Source: Pelagibacterales bacterium MED-G42 (GTDB lineage Bacteria; Pseudomonadota; Alphaproteobacteria; Pelagibacterales; Pelagibacteraceae). From it: a stretch of DNA of 64,000 nt. A program made the position numbers and the translations under genes. The stretch spans positions 1-64,000 of the forward strand of contig NTJL01000001.1 of assembly GCA_002457485.1 (NCBI GenBank), in the 5' to 3' direction. Shown piece by piece: positions 16,779-25,319 of this stretch (positions are counted from its first letter, which is position 1; every line of letters starts with the position of its first letter). The notes beneath the pieces were generated by a model, which made no database searches, was not told the origin of the DNA, and worked only from the letters and a program-made list of their open reading frames with translations.

Positions 16779-17993
16779 CTAGATTAATTCTTTATAATTT
16801 TGTCTTTTTCTAATTACTATAATTTTTGATCCTTTAATTAATAACTCTAATAGTTTAGGTCTAAGATTATAATTTGAACTTAGTGACATTCCATAAGCCC
16901 CCACATCACATATTGCAATTAAATCTTTTTCTTTCAATTTTTGAAATCTTTTTAAGGTAATAAATTTGTCAGTACTTTCACAAATAGGACCTACAAATTC
17001 ATAAATTTTTTTTGATATTTTGTATGATTTTATTACAGGTAAAGTTTTATGAAATGCCCCGTACAAAGCAGGTCTCATTAAATCATTCATTGCAGCATCT
17101 AAAATAATAAAATCTTTTTTGCCACTCTCTTTAATATAAATTATTTTAGTTACTAAAGTTCCAGTATTTCCAATAATTGATCTACCTGGTTCAAATATAA
17201 TTTTAACCTTATGAATTTTAAGGAACCTAAGAATCGCAGTATTATATTTTTTATAATTAAGTTTTTTGTTTTTATTAGAATAAGTTATACCCATACCTCC
17301 ACCCAAATCTATATACTCAAATGAGTGATCAGTTTTACTTAAAATTTGACTCACAGTCTTAAGCATTTTTTCATATGGCTTGTAATCTAAAATTTGACTA
17401 CCAATATGAACACTTAGACATTTTAAATTGATATTGTTTGAATTATTACAATAATTAATGATTTCATAAAGTATACTTTTATTAACTCCAAATTTATTTT
17501 CTTTTTTACCAGTAGAAATTTGAATTAAAGTTTTAGCATCTGTGTCAGGATTTAGTCTTACACCAATATTTACTTTTCTATTCTTAAATTTTGCTATTCT
17601 ATTTATTTCTTTTACTTCGCTTAAAGATTCAGCATTAATAAGTAGAATTTTTTTTTCAATTGCAAAGCTTATTTCATTCGATGTCTTCCCAACACCAGAA
17701 AAAACAATTTTATTAGGATTTATTCCAGCTTTTAAAGCCATCATTAGTTCGCCTTGTGAAACAACATCGGCTCCCAATCCTAATTTTTTGATTTCTTTTA
17801 TTATATTTAAATTTGTATTTGATTTAACAGCAAAGCAAATTAATGGTGAAAAAGATTTAAAACTATTTTTAAAATTATTTATATTTTCTTTTAATTTTGA
17901 ATATGAGTATGAATAAAAAGGTGTTTCAAATTTATTTGCAATTTTTTGAAAATTTATTTTTTCAATACTAAGTTTATTATTTATATATTTCAT
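16779..17993 (-). CDS. lysA: Diaminopimelate decarboxylase
   Basis: PLP enzyme making L-lysine from meso-diaminopimelate. The 404 residues show the fold III barrel with the PLP lysine in CFAVKSNTNL, a HIGSQI segment, the glycine-rich phosphate loop DLGGGMGITY, EPGRSIIGN, and the active-site cysteine segment GPICESTDKF with GAYGMSLSSNYN. The ATG overlaps the stop of the upstream small lipoprotein gene (TAATG). argH-lipoprotein-lysA is a conserved alphaproteobacterial order. Confidence 0.96.
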   Translation of the reverse strand: MKYINNKLSIEKINFQKIANKFETPFYSYSYSKLKENINNFKNSFKSFSPLICFAVKSNTNLNIIKEIKKLGLGADVVSQGELMMALKAGINPNKIVFSGVGKTSNEISFAIEKKILLINAESLSEVKEINRIAKFKNRKVNIGVRLNPDTDAKTLIQISTGKKENKFGVNKSILYEIINYCNNSNNINLKCLSVHIGSQILDYKPYEKMLKTVSQILSKTDHSFEYIDLGGGMGITYSNKNKKLNYKKYNTAILRFLKIHKVKIIFEPGRSIIGNTGTLVTKIIYIKESGKKDFIILDAAMNDLMRPALYGAFHKTLPVIKSYKISKKIYEFVGPICESTDKFITLKRFQKLKEKDLIAICDVGAYGMSLSSNYNLRPKLLELLIKGSKIIVIRKRQNYKELI

Positions 17994-18124
17994 TATACCA
18001 TGTAAATTAGAAGTGTTTGTGTTTTTACTTTTTTTTCAGGATCTTTATATTCAGGATCACCCTTCTTTCCACAAGAAACTAACGTACAACATAAGAAAAT
18101 AACCAAGGTAATTTTATTTATCAT
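17993..18124 (-). CDS. lptM: Small LptM-like lipoprotein (43 aa)
   Basis: A 43-residue gene that precisely fills the space between argH and lysA: its ATG overlaps the argH stop (ATGA) and its TAA overlaps the lysA ATG (TAATG). The N-terminal hydrophobic signal ends in a lipobox LVSC (Cys18), followed by GKKGDPEYKDPEKK. This matches the CGxKGxL/DP pattern of the LptM (YifL) family. In E. coli, LptM is an outer-membrane lipoprotein that assists assembly of the LptD lipopolysaccharide translocon. Position between argH and lysA is the usual place of this family in alphaproteobacteria. The exact role here is inferred. Confidence 0.85.
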   Translation of the reverse strand: MINKITLVIFLCCTLVSCGKKGDPEYKDPEKKVKTQTLLIYMV

Positions 18125-19509
18125 TTCTTTTTATATTTAATTATCATTTTTTTAATATTATCAAAAGAAGTTCCACCATAAGAAATTTTTGAGCTTATAG
18201 AGTTACCTAGATCAAATACTTTTAAAACATCATCTTTGAGTTTTGGTTCAATTTTTTTTAACTCTTCCAAAGTCAATTGGTTTAATTTTTTTTTTCTTTT
18301 CTCAGCAAAATTAACTATAGCTGAAGTTTTTTGGTAAGCTTTTCTAAAAGACATTGAATGATTTTTAACAAGATAATCAGCTAGATCAGTCGCAGTTATA
18401 AATCCATTATTTGCAAGTTCTAACATTTTTATCTTATTAGGATTAGAATTTTTTAGCACTTCATCAAATATTTTTAGACAATTGTTGAGGTTATCATTTG
18501 ACTCAAAAACAATTTTTTTATCATCTTGTAAATCTTTAAAATAGGATAAAGGCAAACCTTTTAATATTGTAAGCATAGAAAATAAATTTCCATAAAAATT
18601 ACCTGTTTTGCCACGTAAGTATTCTAGAAGATCTGGATTTTTCTTTTGAGGCATTATTGATGATCCTGTTACAATTTTATCAGAAAGATTTATCAAATTA
18701 AATCCATCAGAATTCCAGATGATAAGTTCTTCTGCAATTCGAGACATATGCATTGAGCATATAGATGTGGCATACAAAAAGTCTAATACAAAGTCTCTAT
18801 CAGAGATTGTATCTATTGAATTATTAGTTGGTCTATTAAATCCAAGTTTTTTTGTTGTATAATTTCTATCTATATTAAAAGATGTCCCTGCTAAAGCAGC
18901 AACTCCTAATGGATTTTCATCTAAACTATCTAAGTTGTTTAAAAATCTTTTTTTATCTCTATTAAACATCTCAACATAAGACATAAGATAATGAGCAAAT
19001 GAAATAGCCTGTGCATTTTTTAAATGAGTAAAACCTGGCATAATAGTTTTTATATTCTTTTCAGCTAAAATTATTGTACTCTTTATAACTTTATCAATAT
19101 TAATATTTATTTCTTTAGTTGCGGTTTTCATCCACATCTTAAAATCAGTAATAACTTGATCATTTCTTGATCTAGCCGTATGTACATATCCAGCTTCTTC
19201 CCCAATAATTTGAAAAAGTCTTCTTTCAATATTCATATGGATATCTTCATACTCTATATTGAATTCAAATTTATTATTTATAATTTCTTTATTTATTTTA
19301 TTCAGACCATAAATAATTTTATTTTTAATTTTGAAAGAAATAATTTTTTGTTTAAAAAGCATTTCCACATGTGCAATAGAACCACTGATATCTTCCTTGT
19401 AAAGTCTTTTATCTATGTTTATTGAGTTTCCAACTTTTTGGAACAAACTAGATGTCTTTTTTTTAATACGACTGCTCCATATTGCTTGGTTGTTTTTATT
19501 TTTTGTCAT
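18121..19509 (-). CDS. argH: Argininosuccinate lyase
   Basis: Splits argininosuccinate to arginine and fumarate, the last step of arginine synthesis. The 462-residue protein belongs to the fumarase/aspartase superfamily: the signature GSSIMPQKKNPD holds the flexible loop, with HTARSRNDQV, PGFTHLKNAQ and NPLGVAALAGTSF as further conserved blocks. It heads a minus-strand unit with lptM and lysA and is divergent from tlpA with 24 bases between starts. Confidence 0.97.
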   Translation of the reverse strand: MTKNKNNQAIWSSRIKKKTSSLFQKVGNSINIDKRLYKEDISGSIAHVEMLFKQKIISFKIKNKIIYGLNKINKEIINNKFEFNIEYEDIHMNIERRLFQIIGEEAGYVHTARSRNDQVITDFKMWMKTATKEININIDKVIKSTIILAEKNIKTIMPGFTHLKNAQAISFAHYLMSYVEMFNRDKKRFLNNLDSLDENPLGVAALAGTSFNIDRNYTTKKLGFNRPTNNSIDTISDRDFVLDFLYATSICSMHMSRIAEELIIWNSDGFNLINLSDKIVTGSSIMPQKKNPDLLEYLRGKTGNFYGNLFSMLTILKGLPLSYFKDLQDDKKIVFESNDNLNNCLKIFDEVLKNSNPNKIKMLELANNGFITATDLADYLVKNHSMSFRKAYQKTSAIVNFAEKRKKKLNQLTLEELKKIEPKLKDDVLKVFDLGNSISSKISYGGTSFDNIKKMIIKYKKK

Positions 19510-19533
19510 GATATTTAATTATACCTATTTAAT

Positions 19534-20043
19534 ATGAGATTTTTATTATTATTTACTTTTTTGATAACAAATGTTTTAGCCGATGAAATATCTGGAATTA
19601 CAAATATTGTAATCCACAAAGTACCAAAAACATACGATAACGTGATTTTTTTAGACAAAAAAGATGAAAAAATTAATATTAATGATTTAGAGGGTAACTT
19701 ATTGATATTAAATTTTTGGGCAACATGGTGTGAACCTTGTAAAGAAGAAATGCCATCACTAAGCAATCTTCAAGTCAATCCTAAATTAAATAAACTAAAG
19801 ATATTTCCAATTAATATTGGTAAAGAAAATTTAGAGAAGATTAATAAATTTTTTATAGACCTAGATATTGAAAACCTTGATCCCTATTTTGACCCTCCCA
19901 CAACCTTAGCTAAAAAATTTTCATTAAGAGGCGTACCAACATCAATCTTATTTAATAAAAATGGTCAAGAATTTGCAAGAATTATAGGGTCTATCAATTT
20001 TGAGGATAAAAATTTTATTAATTGGATAAAGAATTATAACTAA
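19534..20043 (+). CDS. tlpA: TlpA-like periplasmic thioredoxin-family protein
   Basis: A 169-residue thiol-disulfide oxidoreductase exported by an N-terminal signal (MRFLLLFTFLITNVLADE). The redox-active CxxC is in NFWATWCEPCKEEMPSL and the cis-proline in RGVPTSIL. TlpA-type proteins keep copper-site or cytochrome c cysteines reduced in the periplasm. Its divergent position next to argH is conserved in alphaproteobacteria. It ends in a shared CTAA with the convergent HIG1 gene. Confidence 0.88.
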   Translation: MRFLLLFTFLITNVLADEISGITNIVIHKVPKTYDNVIFLDKKDEKININDLEGNLLILNFWATWCEPCKEEMPSLSNLQVNPKLNKLKIFPINIGKENLEKINKFFIDLDIENLDPYFDPPTTLAKKFSLRGVPTSILFNKNGQEFARIIGSINFEDKNFINWIKNYN

Positions 20044-20243
20044 TCTTTAAAAAAATAGGCAAAACCGACTAAAGCTAAGATTGCGATAAATTGAAAAATT
20101 ATTCTTAATTGCATTAATTTATTTGAATATTTTTTACTAGTTTCACCTCCTTTAAAAAGAGTTCCTATCCCTAAAATTAAAACAATTCCAACTATTATTA
20201 AAAATACAATAGAAATAATTTTAACAATTGTTCCTGTTACCAT
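20040..20243 (-). CDS. HIG1-domain twin-transmembrane protein
   Basis: A 67-residue protein with two membrane helices (about 6-29 and 48-64) joined by a short polar hairpin, KGGETSKKYSNKLMQLRI. The NKLMxLR element between two helices is the mark of the HIG1 family, whose mitochondrial members tune cytochrome oxidase and supercomplexes. Alphaproteobacteria carry short forms like this one. No respiratory gene is adjacent, so a role in respiratory-chain assembly is inferred from the family only. Confidence 0.8.
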   Translation of the reverse strand: MVTGTIVKIISIVFLIIVGIVLILGIGTLFKGGETSKKYSNKLMQLRIIFQFIAILALVGFAYFFKD

Positions 20244-20293
20244 TTAATTATTGTAAAGTGTTTTGTTAAAATAAAAAACATAATTAATTGAAT

Positions 20294-20944
20294 ATGACAT
20301 TTTGCCTAAATACTCAAATTATTAAACCGGAAAATGGTATGAAAATACAAAATGCTATTATTTTACTTCATGGATATGGTGGAGATGGTAAGGATATAAG
20401 TGCTTTATCTTTAAATTGGAAAAGACATATGCCTAATACTGTATTTATCTGTCCAGATGGACATGAAACTTGTATGATCAATTCATCAGGTTATCAATGG
20501 TTTGACTTAACAAAAGAGGATCCAGATTATATTCTTAAACAAACAATTAAAAGTGAAAATGTTATTAAGAAATTTATTGAAGAAATTAAATTTGAATTCA
20601 ATTTATCAAATAGTCAGATATGCTTGTCTGGTTTTAGTCAAGGATGCATGATGTCATTAAATGTTGGACTTACGGTTGAAGAGAACTTTTGTTGTATCGT
20701 TGGATTTTCTGGAAAAATAATAAATAAAAACGATTTAAAAAATAGAATGAAAAATCGTACTAATACTCTTCTTATACATGGTGAAGCTGATCAAGTAGTA
20801 CCTTCGACGCATCTTTTAGAAGCTGAAGATTTTTTAATAAGAAATAATGTTTCAGTTAAGACATTTTTAATTAAAAATTGTGATCATCACATTCCTATTG
20901 AAGCGTCAAGTAAAGCTTTGAATTTTATTTTAAAAAAAATTTAA
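20294..20944 (+). CDS. Phospholipase/carboxylesterase-type alpha/beta hydrolase
   Basis: A 216-residue serine esterase of the carboxylesterase/YpfH family. LLHGYGGDGKD forms the oxyanion region, GFSQG holds the nucleophile, HGEADQVVP the catalytic Asp and CDHHIP the His. The natural substrate is unknown. The frame opens at a TTG two codons upstream (20288); the ATG at 20294 (MTFCLNTQ) is preferred. It is divergent from the HIG1 gene. Confidence 0.85.
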   Translation: MTFCLNTQIIKPENGMKIQNAIILLHGYGGDGKDISALSLNWKRHMPNTVFICPDGHETCMINSSGYQWFDLTKEDPDYILKQTIKSENVIKKFIEEIKFEFNLSNSQICLSGFSQGCMMSLNVGLTVEENFCCIVGFSGKIINKNDLKNRMKNRTNTLLIHGEADQVVPSTHLLEAEDFLIRNNVSVKTFLIKNCDHHIPIEASSKALNFILKKI

Positions 20945-20992
20945 TATCAGTTAATGTTGATAAAGTTGTCTAACTAAGCTAAAAATAATATT

Positions 20993-21562
20993 ATGAATAG
21001 TTTTACAGAACAAAATGTTTCATTAGAAAAATGTCCAGCTTTGGTTCTTAATGCAGACTACAGACCGCTAAGTTATTATCCATTATCTTTATGGTCATGG
21101 CAAGATACTGTGAAATCTGTTTTTCTTGATCGTGTAATTATAGTTAGCAATTATGATAGAACAATTAGAAGTCCATCTTTTAATATGAAATTGCCAAGCG
21201 TAATAGCACTAAAAGACTACATTATTCCTCAGACCAAACCTAGCTTCACAAGATTTAATGTTTTTTTAAGAGACAAGTTCTCATGCCAATATTGTGGAAG
21301 TAATGAAGAGCTTACATTTGACCATTTATTACCTAGATCAAAAGGAGGAGAGACAAATTGGGATAATGTAGTTACAGCATGCTCAGTTTGTAATGTTAAA
21401 AAAGGTGGAAAATTGCTAAAAAATTCAGGCTTGAAACTTAATCAATACCCATATCGCCCTTCAACTGAAGACTTACATAAAAATGGAAAAAACTTTCCAC
21501 CTAATTATTTGCATAAAAGTTGGATGGACTATTTATATTGGGATGTTGAACTAGAGTCTTAA
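20993..21562 (+). CDS. HNH endonuclease-family protein
   Basis: A 189-residue protein with a C-terminal HNH domain: zinc-site CQYCG, the catalytic FDHLLPRSKGGETNWDNVVTAC with Asp-His, and the second knuckle CSVCNVKKGG. The N-terminal half (LVLNADYRPLSYYPLSLWSWQDTV) is the conserved region of a widespread housekeeping HNH protein found in alphaproteobacteria and cyanobacteria, not an intron or restriction enzyme. Its function is unknown. It meets coq7 end to end in a shared TTAA. Confidence 0.85.
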   Translation: MNSFTEQNVSLEKCPALVLNADYRPLSYYPLSLWSWQDTVKSVFLDRVIIVSNYDRTIRSPSFNMKLPSVIALKDYIIPQTKPSFTRFNVFLRDKFSCQYCGSNEELTFDHLLPRSKGGETNWDNVVTACSVCNVKKGGKLLKNSGLKLNQYPYRPSTEDLHKNGKNFPPNYLHKSWMDYLYWDVELES

Positions 21563-22092
21563 ATTTTTTCTGAAATATTTATTGCAATTTTTGATCCAGT
21601 TTTAATTATTTTATCCAATAATAAATACACTCCTTTTTTAGTTGCACCTTTTTCATATGCTATATCTTTATGAAGTAACTCATCTTCTCTAAATTTAGTA
21701 ATCTTTTTTTTTAATTCTGATTCATTTTTATCTAACTTTTTTATTTGATCTAAATAATGTTTGTCAATTACTTCTTCAACTGAAGCTGTACATAGCATAG
21801 CAGCTTTTTTTCCAAGCAAAGTAGAACCAAAACCTAGTCCCACTCCTAACAAGTCCCATAAAGGCAAAAATTTTGTTGGTGCTATATTTCTTTTATTTAT
21901 TTCTTTTTCAAAAAATTCACAATGTTCAACTTCATGTACTTTCATTTCTTCAATTACTTTTTTTAAATCATCATTTTTAACAAAAGTATTTAACGCAAGT
22001 AATTGACCCTCATAAATTTTTACTGCACCACGCTCTCCTGCATGATCAACCCTTATAAATTCTTCAATTTTTTTTTTATCAATTTTTGTCAT
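21559..22092 (-). CDS. coq7: Demethoxyubiquinone hydroxylase Coq7
   Basis: Di-iron monooxygenase that adds the C6 hydroxyl late in ubiquinone synthesis. The 177-residue ferritin-like fold shows ligands in RVDHAGERGAVKIYEGQ and MKVHEVEHCEFFE, then the second half with VEEVIDKHY and REDELLHKDIAYEKGA. Coq7 rather than UbiF is the usual alphaproteobacterial enzyme. It overlaps the dsbB-like gene upstream by 14 bases. Confidence 0.93.
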   Translation of the reverse strand: MTKIDKKKIEEFIRVDHAGERGAVKIYEGQLLALNTFVKNDDLKKVIEEMKVHEVEHCEFFEKEINKRNIAPTKFLPLWDLLGVGLGFGSTLLGKKAAMLCTASVEEVIDKHYLDQIKKLDKNESELKKKITKFREDELLHKDIAYEKGATKKGVYLLLDKIIKTGSKIAINISEKI

Positions 22093-22561
22093 AATCTAAA
22101 TAAATTCTTATTGTACTATAAGTTATTAATAACGAAATTATAATATTATAACTTGTAAGCGACAATCCAAAGATTGTAAATGTTACATCTTTACAGCTAA
22201 TATTTTTTGTTTGTAACTGTTTCAAAATTTCATCTTTTGATAATAAATTCATGCTACTTTTAAGATTACAAACAAAAGACTCTTCAATAAAACCTTTTTC
22301 GATTCCTAAATGGTATAATGACAATATGGTCGCAACCAAAAACACAATTGTAAGTAATAAAATTGATTTTTTTTCAAAATGATTAAATTTATAACTCAGT
22401 AAAATTACTACTATAGCTACTATGTATGGGATTCTTTCTAACAAACAGAGATTGCATGGTTGATAACCTAAAATATATTCTACAAAGTATGCAAACAATA
22501 AAGCCACAATACTAATTAAAAAAATAAATTTGATTATGAAATTTTTGTTATTTTTAATCAT
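22079..22561 (-). CDS. dsbB: DsbB-like disulfide oxidoreductase
   Basis: Inner-membrane protein that reoxidises DsbA and hands electrons to quinone. From the chosen start it has 160 residues and four membrane helices. The first periplasmic CxxC is in YQPCNLCLLER, where the arginine after it is conserved for quinone interaction; the second pair lies in SFVCNLK and NISCKD. The open frame extends to 22630, but the ATG at 22561 gives a TAATG overlap with the YqaA gene and starts just before the first helix. Confidence 0.88.
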   Translation of the reverse strand: MIKNNKNFIIKFIFLISIVALLFAYFVEYILGYQPCNLCLLERIPYIVAIVVILLSYKFNHFEKKSILLLTIVFLVATILSLYHLGIEKGFIEESFVCNLKSSMNLLSKDEILKQLQTKNISCKDVTFTIFGLSLTSYNIIISLLITYSTIRIYLDYDKN

Positions 22562-23160
22562 TATATTTTTAAAAATAAATAAGCAATTATAAATATTATT
22601 ACTATTAAAATTCCAATAATGGAAAACCATTTTGATCCATGCTTATTCATGTACTCTGTAAATAATTCACCAAATTTATAAGATAAATATGCGACAATAA
22701 AAAATCTAAGACTTCTTGAAATTAGACTTACAATTATAAAAATTAGTAGATTAAAACCAATCATACCACTTGTAATAGTAAAGACTTTATATGGTAAGGG
22801 AGTAAAGCCAGCTAAAAACAGAATACTTAACCATACAAGAAAATTACTCCCCTCTGCCATGCTAAGTTTCAGATTTTCTACTTTTTTTTCATAGCCATAA
22901 AATTCAATTACATATATTCCTAAATCAAAAAAAAAATATCCAATTAAGTACCCCATTACGCCTCCTAAAACTGAAAATAAGGATGCAATAATGAATATTT
23001 TGATAAATGCTTTTTTTTTAGCAATCACCATGGGAACAAGCATTACATCTGGTGGAATAGGAAAAAAGGAACTTTCAACGAAAGAAACAAGACCTAGATA
23101 AAAATTGGAATTTTTGTGTTCAGCTAAATTTAAACATTTTCTATAGAGTGTTTGAAACAT
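22561..23160 (-). CDS. YqaA-family VTT-domain membrane protein
   Basis: A 199-residue membrane protein with five or six helices, of the DedA/SNARE-associated (VTT) superfamily. The reentrant segments VESSFFPIPPDVMLVPM and GFTPLPYKVFTITSGM are the family hallmarks. DedA-like proteins are lipid carriers or scramblases, some recycling undecaprenyl phosphate; the YqaA branch is uncharacterised. It precedes dsbB with a TAATG overlap. Confidence 0.85.
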   Translation of the reverse strand: MFQTLYRKCLNLAEHKNSNFYLGLVSFVESSFFPIPPDVMLVPMVIAKKKAFIKIFIIASLFSVLGGVMGYLIGYFFFDLGIYVIEFYGYEKKVENLKLSMAEGSNFLVWLSILFLAGFTPLPYKVFTITSGMIGFNLLIFIIVSLISRSLRFFIVAYLSYKFGELFTEYMNKHGSKWFSIIGILIVIIFIIAYLFLKI

Positions 23161-23201
23161 TTTTTGGTTTTAATATAAATTTAGTTCTTATACTATTTAA
23201 A

Positions 23202-23207
23202 TATAAT
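23202..23207 (+). promoter_or_regulatory. Putative -10 element of tRNA-Leu
   Basis: A perfect TATAAT 14 bases before the mature tRNA-Leu 5' end. A -35 hexamer is unclear (TTTAGT at 23180-23185 is the best, 16 bases away). Confidence 0.4.
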
Positions 23208-23221
23208 TTATTAAATACCAA

Positions 23222-23306
23222 GGGCGAATGGCGGAACTGGTAGACGCGCACGACTCAAAATCGTGTTTCGTAAGAAGTGAGAGTTCGATTCTCTCTTCGC
23301 CCACCA
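23222..23306 (+). tRNA. tRNA-Leu (anticodon CAA)
   Basis: The acceptor stem GGGCGAA pairs with TTCGCCC (23296-23302). The anticodon arm CACGA-CTCAAAA-TCGTG places CAA at the anticodon, reading UUG. The variable region is long (class II), as expected for leucine. The T-arm GAGAG-TTCGATT-CTCTC is perfect, and CCA is encoded at 23304-23306. Confidence 0.96.
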
Positions 23307-23312
23307 AAAATT

Positions 23313-25010
23313 ATGAATATAAACAAAAAGAATAATCTTTTAGAACTTTTTTATGATCAATATAAAAAAGAAAACCCCGAGCAATTATTTTTAAAGTCAT
23401 TAAAGCCTAATGGTAAAAAAATGACTTGGAATGATTCTTACCTAAATGTGCTAAAATTAGCTGATGACTTAAGTTTGTTAATTGAAAAAAATGATAGATG
23501 TTTATTAATTTCTGAAAATAGACCAGAATGGATGATTTCTGATTTAGCTATAATGTTAGCAAAAGGCATAACAGTTCCAGCTTATACAACATATTTAGAG
23601 AGAGATTATGAATATTTAATTAATGATTGTAATCCTTCGGTAATTATTGTTTCAGATGCATCTCAATATAATAAGATTAAAAACATAATTCAAAAAAAAT
23701 CCTTTATTAAAAAGATAATTTCTTTTGAAGAAATTAAAAATGAAAACAATGTCACTAATATCGAAAATATTTTTCAAAATGATAAATTCAAAGAAAGAGA
23801 CTTTTTAGATTTAGAAATATCAAGAAAAGATATTGCGTGTATAATTTACACCTCGGGCACACAAGGAAATCCAAAAGGAGTGATGTTGAGCCATGGAGGT
23901 ATTTTAAACAATTGTGAAGGAGCCTTATTATTACTTGAAGAATTAGTTTCGAAGAAACCAAAATTTCTTACTTGGCTACCACTTTCACACTCCTATGAGC
24001 ATACTGTCCAGTTTGTTCAGATAGCAATTGGTGCAGAAGTAAATTATGCCGAAAATATAGATAAGTTAATTAAGAATATGGGTGAATGTTGTCCTGATAT
24101 TATGACAGCTGTTCCAAGATTTTATCAAAATCTTTATCAAAAAATTAATGCATCTTTTAATAAGACAAGGGGTATAAAAAGATACCTTATTAAAACAACG
24201 CTACGTCTTGGAAAGAAAATATTATTTAAAGAAAATTTAAAAACTTTTGAGAAAATACAAAACCTGATTTGTGAAAAATTGGTTAGAAAAAAAATAAAAG
24301 CTCAATTTGGAGGACGTTTAAAAACATTTATATCCGGTGGTGGAGCGCTAGATGAGGATGTAGGTATTTTTTTAAATGCTATAGGTTTGCCAACATTGCA
24401 AGGATATGGCCTAACAGAAACATCTCCAGTGGTAAGTTGTAATCCTATAAATGATATAAGAATTGATACAGTAGGACCTGCATTTAGTGGAAATCAAGTA
24501 AAAATAGCTAGTGACGGTGAAATTTTAGTTAAAGGAGAAAATGTAATGTTAGGCTATTGGAATAATGCAGAAGAAACAAAAAAAGTTTTGAAAGATGGTT
24601 GGTTATACACTGGTGATATCGGCCATTTTGAAAAAAATTATTTAAAAATTACTGATAGAAAGAAAGATATATTAATTACTCCTGGGGGAGACAATATTTC
24701 TCCAGTAAAAATTGAAAATGATTTATTAAAAATAGATTTTATAGAACAAGCATTGGTTTATGGAGATAATAAACCATATTTAGTTGCATTATTACTGGTA
24801 AAAAAAGAAAGTGAAGATATTACAGATGAAAAAATCTTTGAACAAATAAAAATAATTAATAAAAATTTATCAAAAATAGAACAAATTAAAAAATTTTTTA
24901 TTATAAAAGATCAATTTACAATTGAAAATGGGTTGATAACACCAACATTAAAATTAAAAAGATATAAAATTATTCAAAAATATAAAAACCAATTAGAAAA
25001 CCTTTATTAA
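23313..25010 (+). CDS. Long-chain acyl-CoA synthetase (AMP-binding)
   Basis: A 565-residue ANL-superfamily ligase that activates a fatty acid through an acyl-adenylate. Motifs: the P-loop IIYTSGTQGNPKGVMLSHGG, the LTWLPLSHSYEHTVQ region of long-chain synthetases, GYGLTETSPVVSCN, TGDIGHF and DRKKDILITPGGDNISP. The C-terminal A10-type lysine is probably in TPTLKLKR. The frame opens inside the tRNA-Leu gene; the first ATG after the tRNA (MNINKKNNLLELFY) is the real start. Fatty acid chain length cannot be read from the sequence. Confidence 0.9.
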   Translation: MNINKKNNLLELFYDQYKKENPEQLFLKSLKPNGKKMTWNDSYLNVLKLADDLSLLIEKNDRCLLISENRPEWMISDLAIMLAKGITVPAYTTYLERDYEYLINDCNPSVIIVSDASQYNKIKNIIQKKSFIKKIISFEEIKNENNVTNIENIFQNDKFKERDFLDLEISRKDIACIIYTSGTQGNPKGVMLSHGGILNNCEGALLLLEELVSKKPKFLTWLPLSHSYEHTVQFVQIAIGAEVNYAENIDKLIKNMGECCPDIMTAVPRFYQNLYQKINASFNKTRGIKRYLIKTTLRLGKKILFKENLKTFEKIQNLICEKLVRKKIKAQFGGRLKTFISGGGALDEDVGIFLNAIGLPTLQGYGLTETSPVVSCNPINDIRIDTVGPAFSGNQVKIASDGEILVKGENVMLGYWNNAEETKKVLKDGWLYTGDIGHFEKNYLKITDRKKDILITPGGDNISPVKIENDLLKIDFIEQALVYGDNKPYLVALLLVKKESEDITDEKIFEQIKIINKNLSKIEQIKKFFIIKDQFTIENGLITPTLKLKRYKIIQKYKNQLENLY

Positions 25011-25128
25011 TTGTAATTTTTAAAATGATTATAAACCGCATAAACATTAACAAAATTAATAAAATTAAAATTATTTAAATTAAAAAATAAAAATTAATTT
25101 TTTTAAAAATTAACTTCTAATTAACTAT

Positions 25129-25157
25129 TTGACATAAGTTATAGAAAAAAATAAAAA
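25129..25157 (+). promoter_or_regulatory. Promoter of the 29-aa basic peptide gene
   Basis: A consensus -35 TTGACA (25129-25134) is followed after 17 bases by TAAAAA (25152-25157), a 4-of-6 match to the -10. It is the best -35 in the window. Transcription would start near 25164, just before the 19-bp palindrome. Confidence 0.5.
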
Positions 25158-25167
25158 TAAGTTAATA

Positions 25168-25186
25168 ACGAATCAATTTGATTCGT
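25168..25186 (+). promoter_or_regulatory. 19-bp perfect palindrome in the leader of the basic peptide gene
   Basis: ACGAATCAA-T-TTGATTCGT is a perfect 9-bp inverted repeat around one base. It lies between the promoter and the ribosome site, so it could be an operator for a dimeric regulator or, as RNA, a small 5' hairpin. Each arm contains a GANTC site (25170-25174 and 25180-25184), the CcrM methylation target. Confidence 0.55.
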
Positions 25187-25209
25187 ATAACTAAAAAAGG
25201 GAGCTAAAG

Positions 25210-25299
25210 ATGCCTAAGAAAAGAAAAAAAGCGGCAAAGAAAACTAAGAAAAAAGCTAAGAAAAAAGCTAAGAAAAAAGCAAAAAAAAGAAGAAGATAG
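25210..25299 (+). CDS. 29-aa Lys/Arg-rich peptide with AKKK repeats
   Basis: A very short gene with an unusually good AGGGAG ribosome site (25198-25203) 6 bases before the ATG. The product begins MPKKRKKAAKKTKKK and continues as AKKK units to an RRR end. Of 29 residues 17 are Lys, 4 Arg and 5 Ala; none is acidic and none hydrophobic. It resembles the tails of histone H1-like and AlgP-like bacterial proteins, so binding to DNA, RNA or another polyanion is a fair guess. It has its own promoter and a strong terminator, which argues for a real, possibly abundant product. I do not know a named family. Confidence 0.75.
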   Translation: MPKKRKKAAKKTKKKAKKKAKKKAKKRRR

Positions 25300-25319
25300 T
25301 AACTTAGTATTCTTTAAAA

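Noticed and set aside
23277-23312. Acyl-CoA synthetase start within tRNA-Leu
   Set aside because: It would need translation of the tRNA sequence; the first ATG after the tRNA is adequate.
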